Shown in pieces: positions 5,076 to 5,181 of a stretch of 5,181 bases of DNA. The DNA is taken from assembly GCA_023457235.1 (NCBI GenBank), contig JAEWMK010000447.1, forward strand, positions 1 through 5,181, written 5' to 3'. The position numbers and the translations under genes were made by a program. The stretch comes from Bacillota bacterium (GTDB lineage Bacteria; Bacillota; Bacilli; Bacillales; Bacillaceae_J). Every line of letters starts with the position of its first letter. Position 1 is the first letter of the stretch. The notes beneath the pieces were generated by a model. The model made no database searches. It saw only the letters and a list, made by a program, of their open reading frames with translations, and was not told where the DNA came from.

Positions 5076-5181
5076 ACTTCTCTAGTATAACGTTCTCCAT
5101 AGTGCTTAAGGTTGAACGCTGAATTAATATCCCGTTGATGATGGGCACCACAAGAAGGGCAATCCCATTCACGAATATCTA
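5048..5181 (-). CDS. tnpB: TnpB (IS200/IS605 OrfB), C-terminal 43 residues, cut by the window edge
   Basis: TnpB is an RNA-guided DNA endonuclease, ancestor of Cas12, which helps its element persist at the donor site. The visible residues contain REWDCPSCG, the second Cys-x-x-Cys pair of the zinc ribbon, and then HHQRDINSAFNL. That is the RuvC-III motif, whose Asp in RDIN is the last catalytic acid, so this end of the active site is intact. The usual HxRD pattern appears as HHQRD. The protein ends 23 residues after this Asp, at VVA and TAA (5048-5050). The first two RuvC acids and the N-terminus lie beyond the window, so whether the whole gene is intact is unknown. It is convergent with acuC. 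Confidence 0.9.
   Translation of the reverse strand, partial: DIREWDCPSCGAHHQRDINSAFNLKHYGERYTREVILPQIVVA

Larger units (their letters stand above)
4908..5181 (-). mobile_element. Right end of an IS200/IS605-type (TnpB-bearing) insertion element
   Basis: The segment holds the 3' end of tnpB and then about 140 bases of hairpin-rich non-coding DNA ending near TTGAC (4908-4912 on the - strand). This is the usual layout at the right end of IS605/IS1341-like elements. A small hairpin with a CTTTAG core, TGACTTTAGTCA (4920-4931), lies close to the end, as is typical. These elements have no terminal inverted repeats and make no target duplication, so the outer boundary is an estimate, uncertain by several bases. 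The left end, any tnpA and the target-adjacent motif lie outside the window. Confidence 0.75.

Overview
The window is a low-GC Gram-positive (Bacillaceae-type) chromosomal segment. The evidence is purine-rich Shine-Dalgarno sites at close spacing, GTG and TTG starts, sigma-A-like promoters, and the conserved divergent gene pair acsA | acuABC. Sequence content and gene order both resemble Bacillus subtilis and relatives; I cannot name the species.

Layout: (1) Positions 1-156 are the last 51 codons of a membrane protein on the + strand, probably the large subunit of a quinol-type nitric oxide reductase. A strong intrinsic terminator (177-207) follows, placed between this gene and the convergent acsA. 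(2) Positions 213-1931 on the - strand are a full-length acetyl-CoA synthetase, acsA, with its regulated lysine at residue 549. (3) Positions 1932-2195 are the divergent control region. It holds an acsA promoter (TTGAAA-17-TATAAT) with a CodY-like box in its spacer, a cre-like CcpA site in the first codons of acsA, a + strand promoter for acuABC, and an exact-register tandem 14-bp repeat in the acuA leader. (4) Positions 2196-4679 are acuA, acuB and acuC: a GNAT acetyltransferase, a CBS-CBS-ACT protein and a zinc-dependent deacetylase. acuB and acuC overlap in an ATGA. (5) Positions 4680-4907 are mainly non-coding. They contain two interlocked inverted repeats just after acuC and a short orphan reading-frame remnant on the - strand. 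(6) Positions about 4908-5181 are the right end of an IS200/IS605-type element on the - strand. The visible part is the C-terminal 43 residues of TnpB (second Cys pair plus the RuvC-III RDIN motif), followed by a densely structured segment expected to be the omega RNA (reRNA) scaffold, ending near a TTGAC right end.

How the genes work together: AcsA turns acetate into acetyl-CoA. AcuA acetylates its catalytic lysine to switch it off and AcuC removes the acetyl group. AcuB carries ligand-binding domains and its role is unsettled. The control sites suggest that acsA is shut down when sugars (CcpA) and branched-chain amino acids/GTP (CodY) are plentiful. The most interesting part is the TnpB/omega RNA unit at the right edge: the flanking DNA just beyond its right end would be its RNA guide. 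No wholly new system was found.
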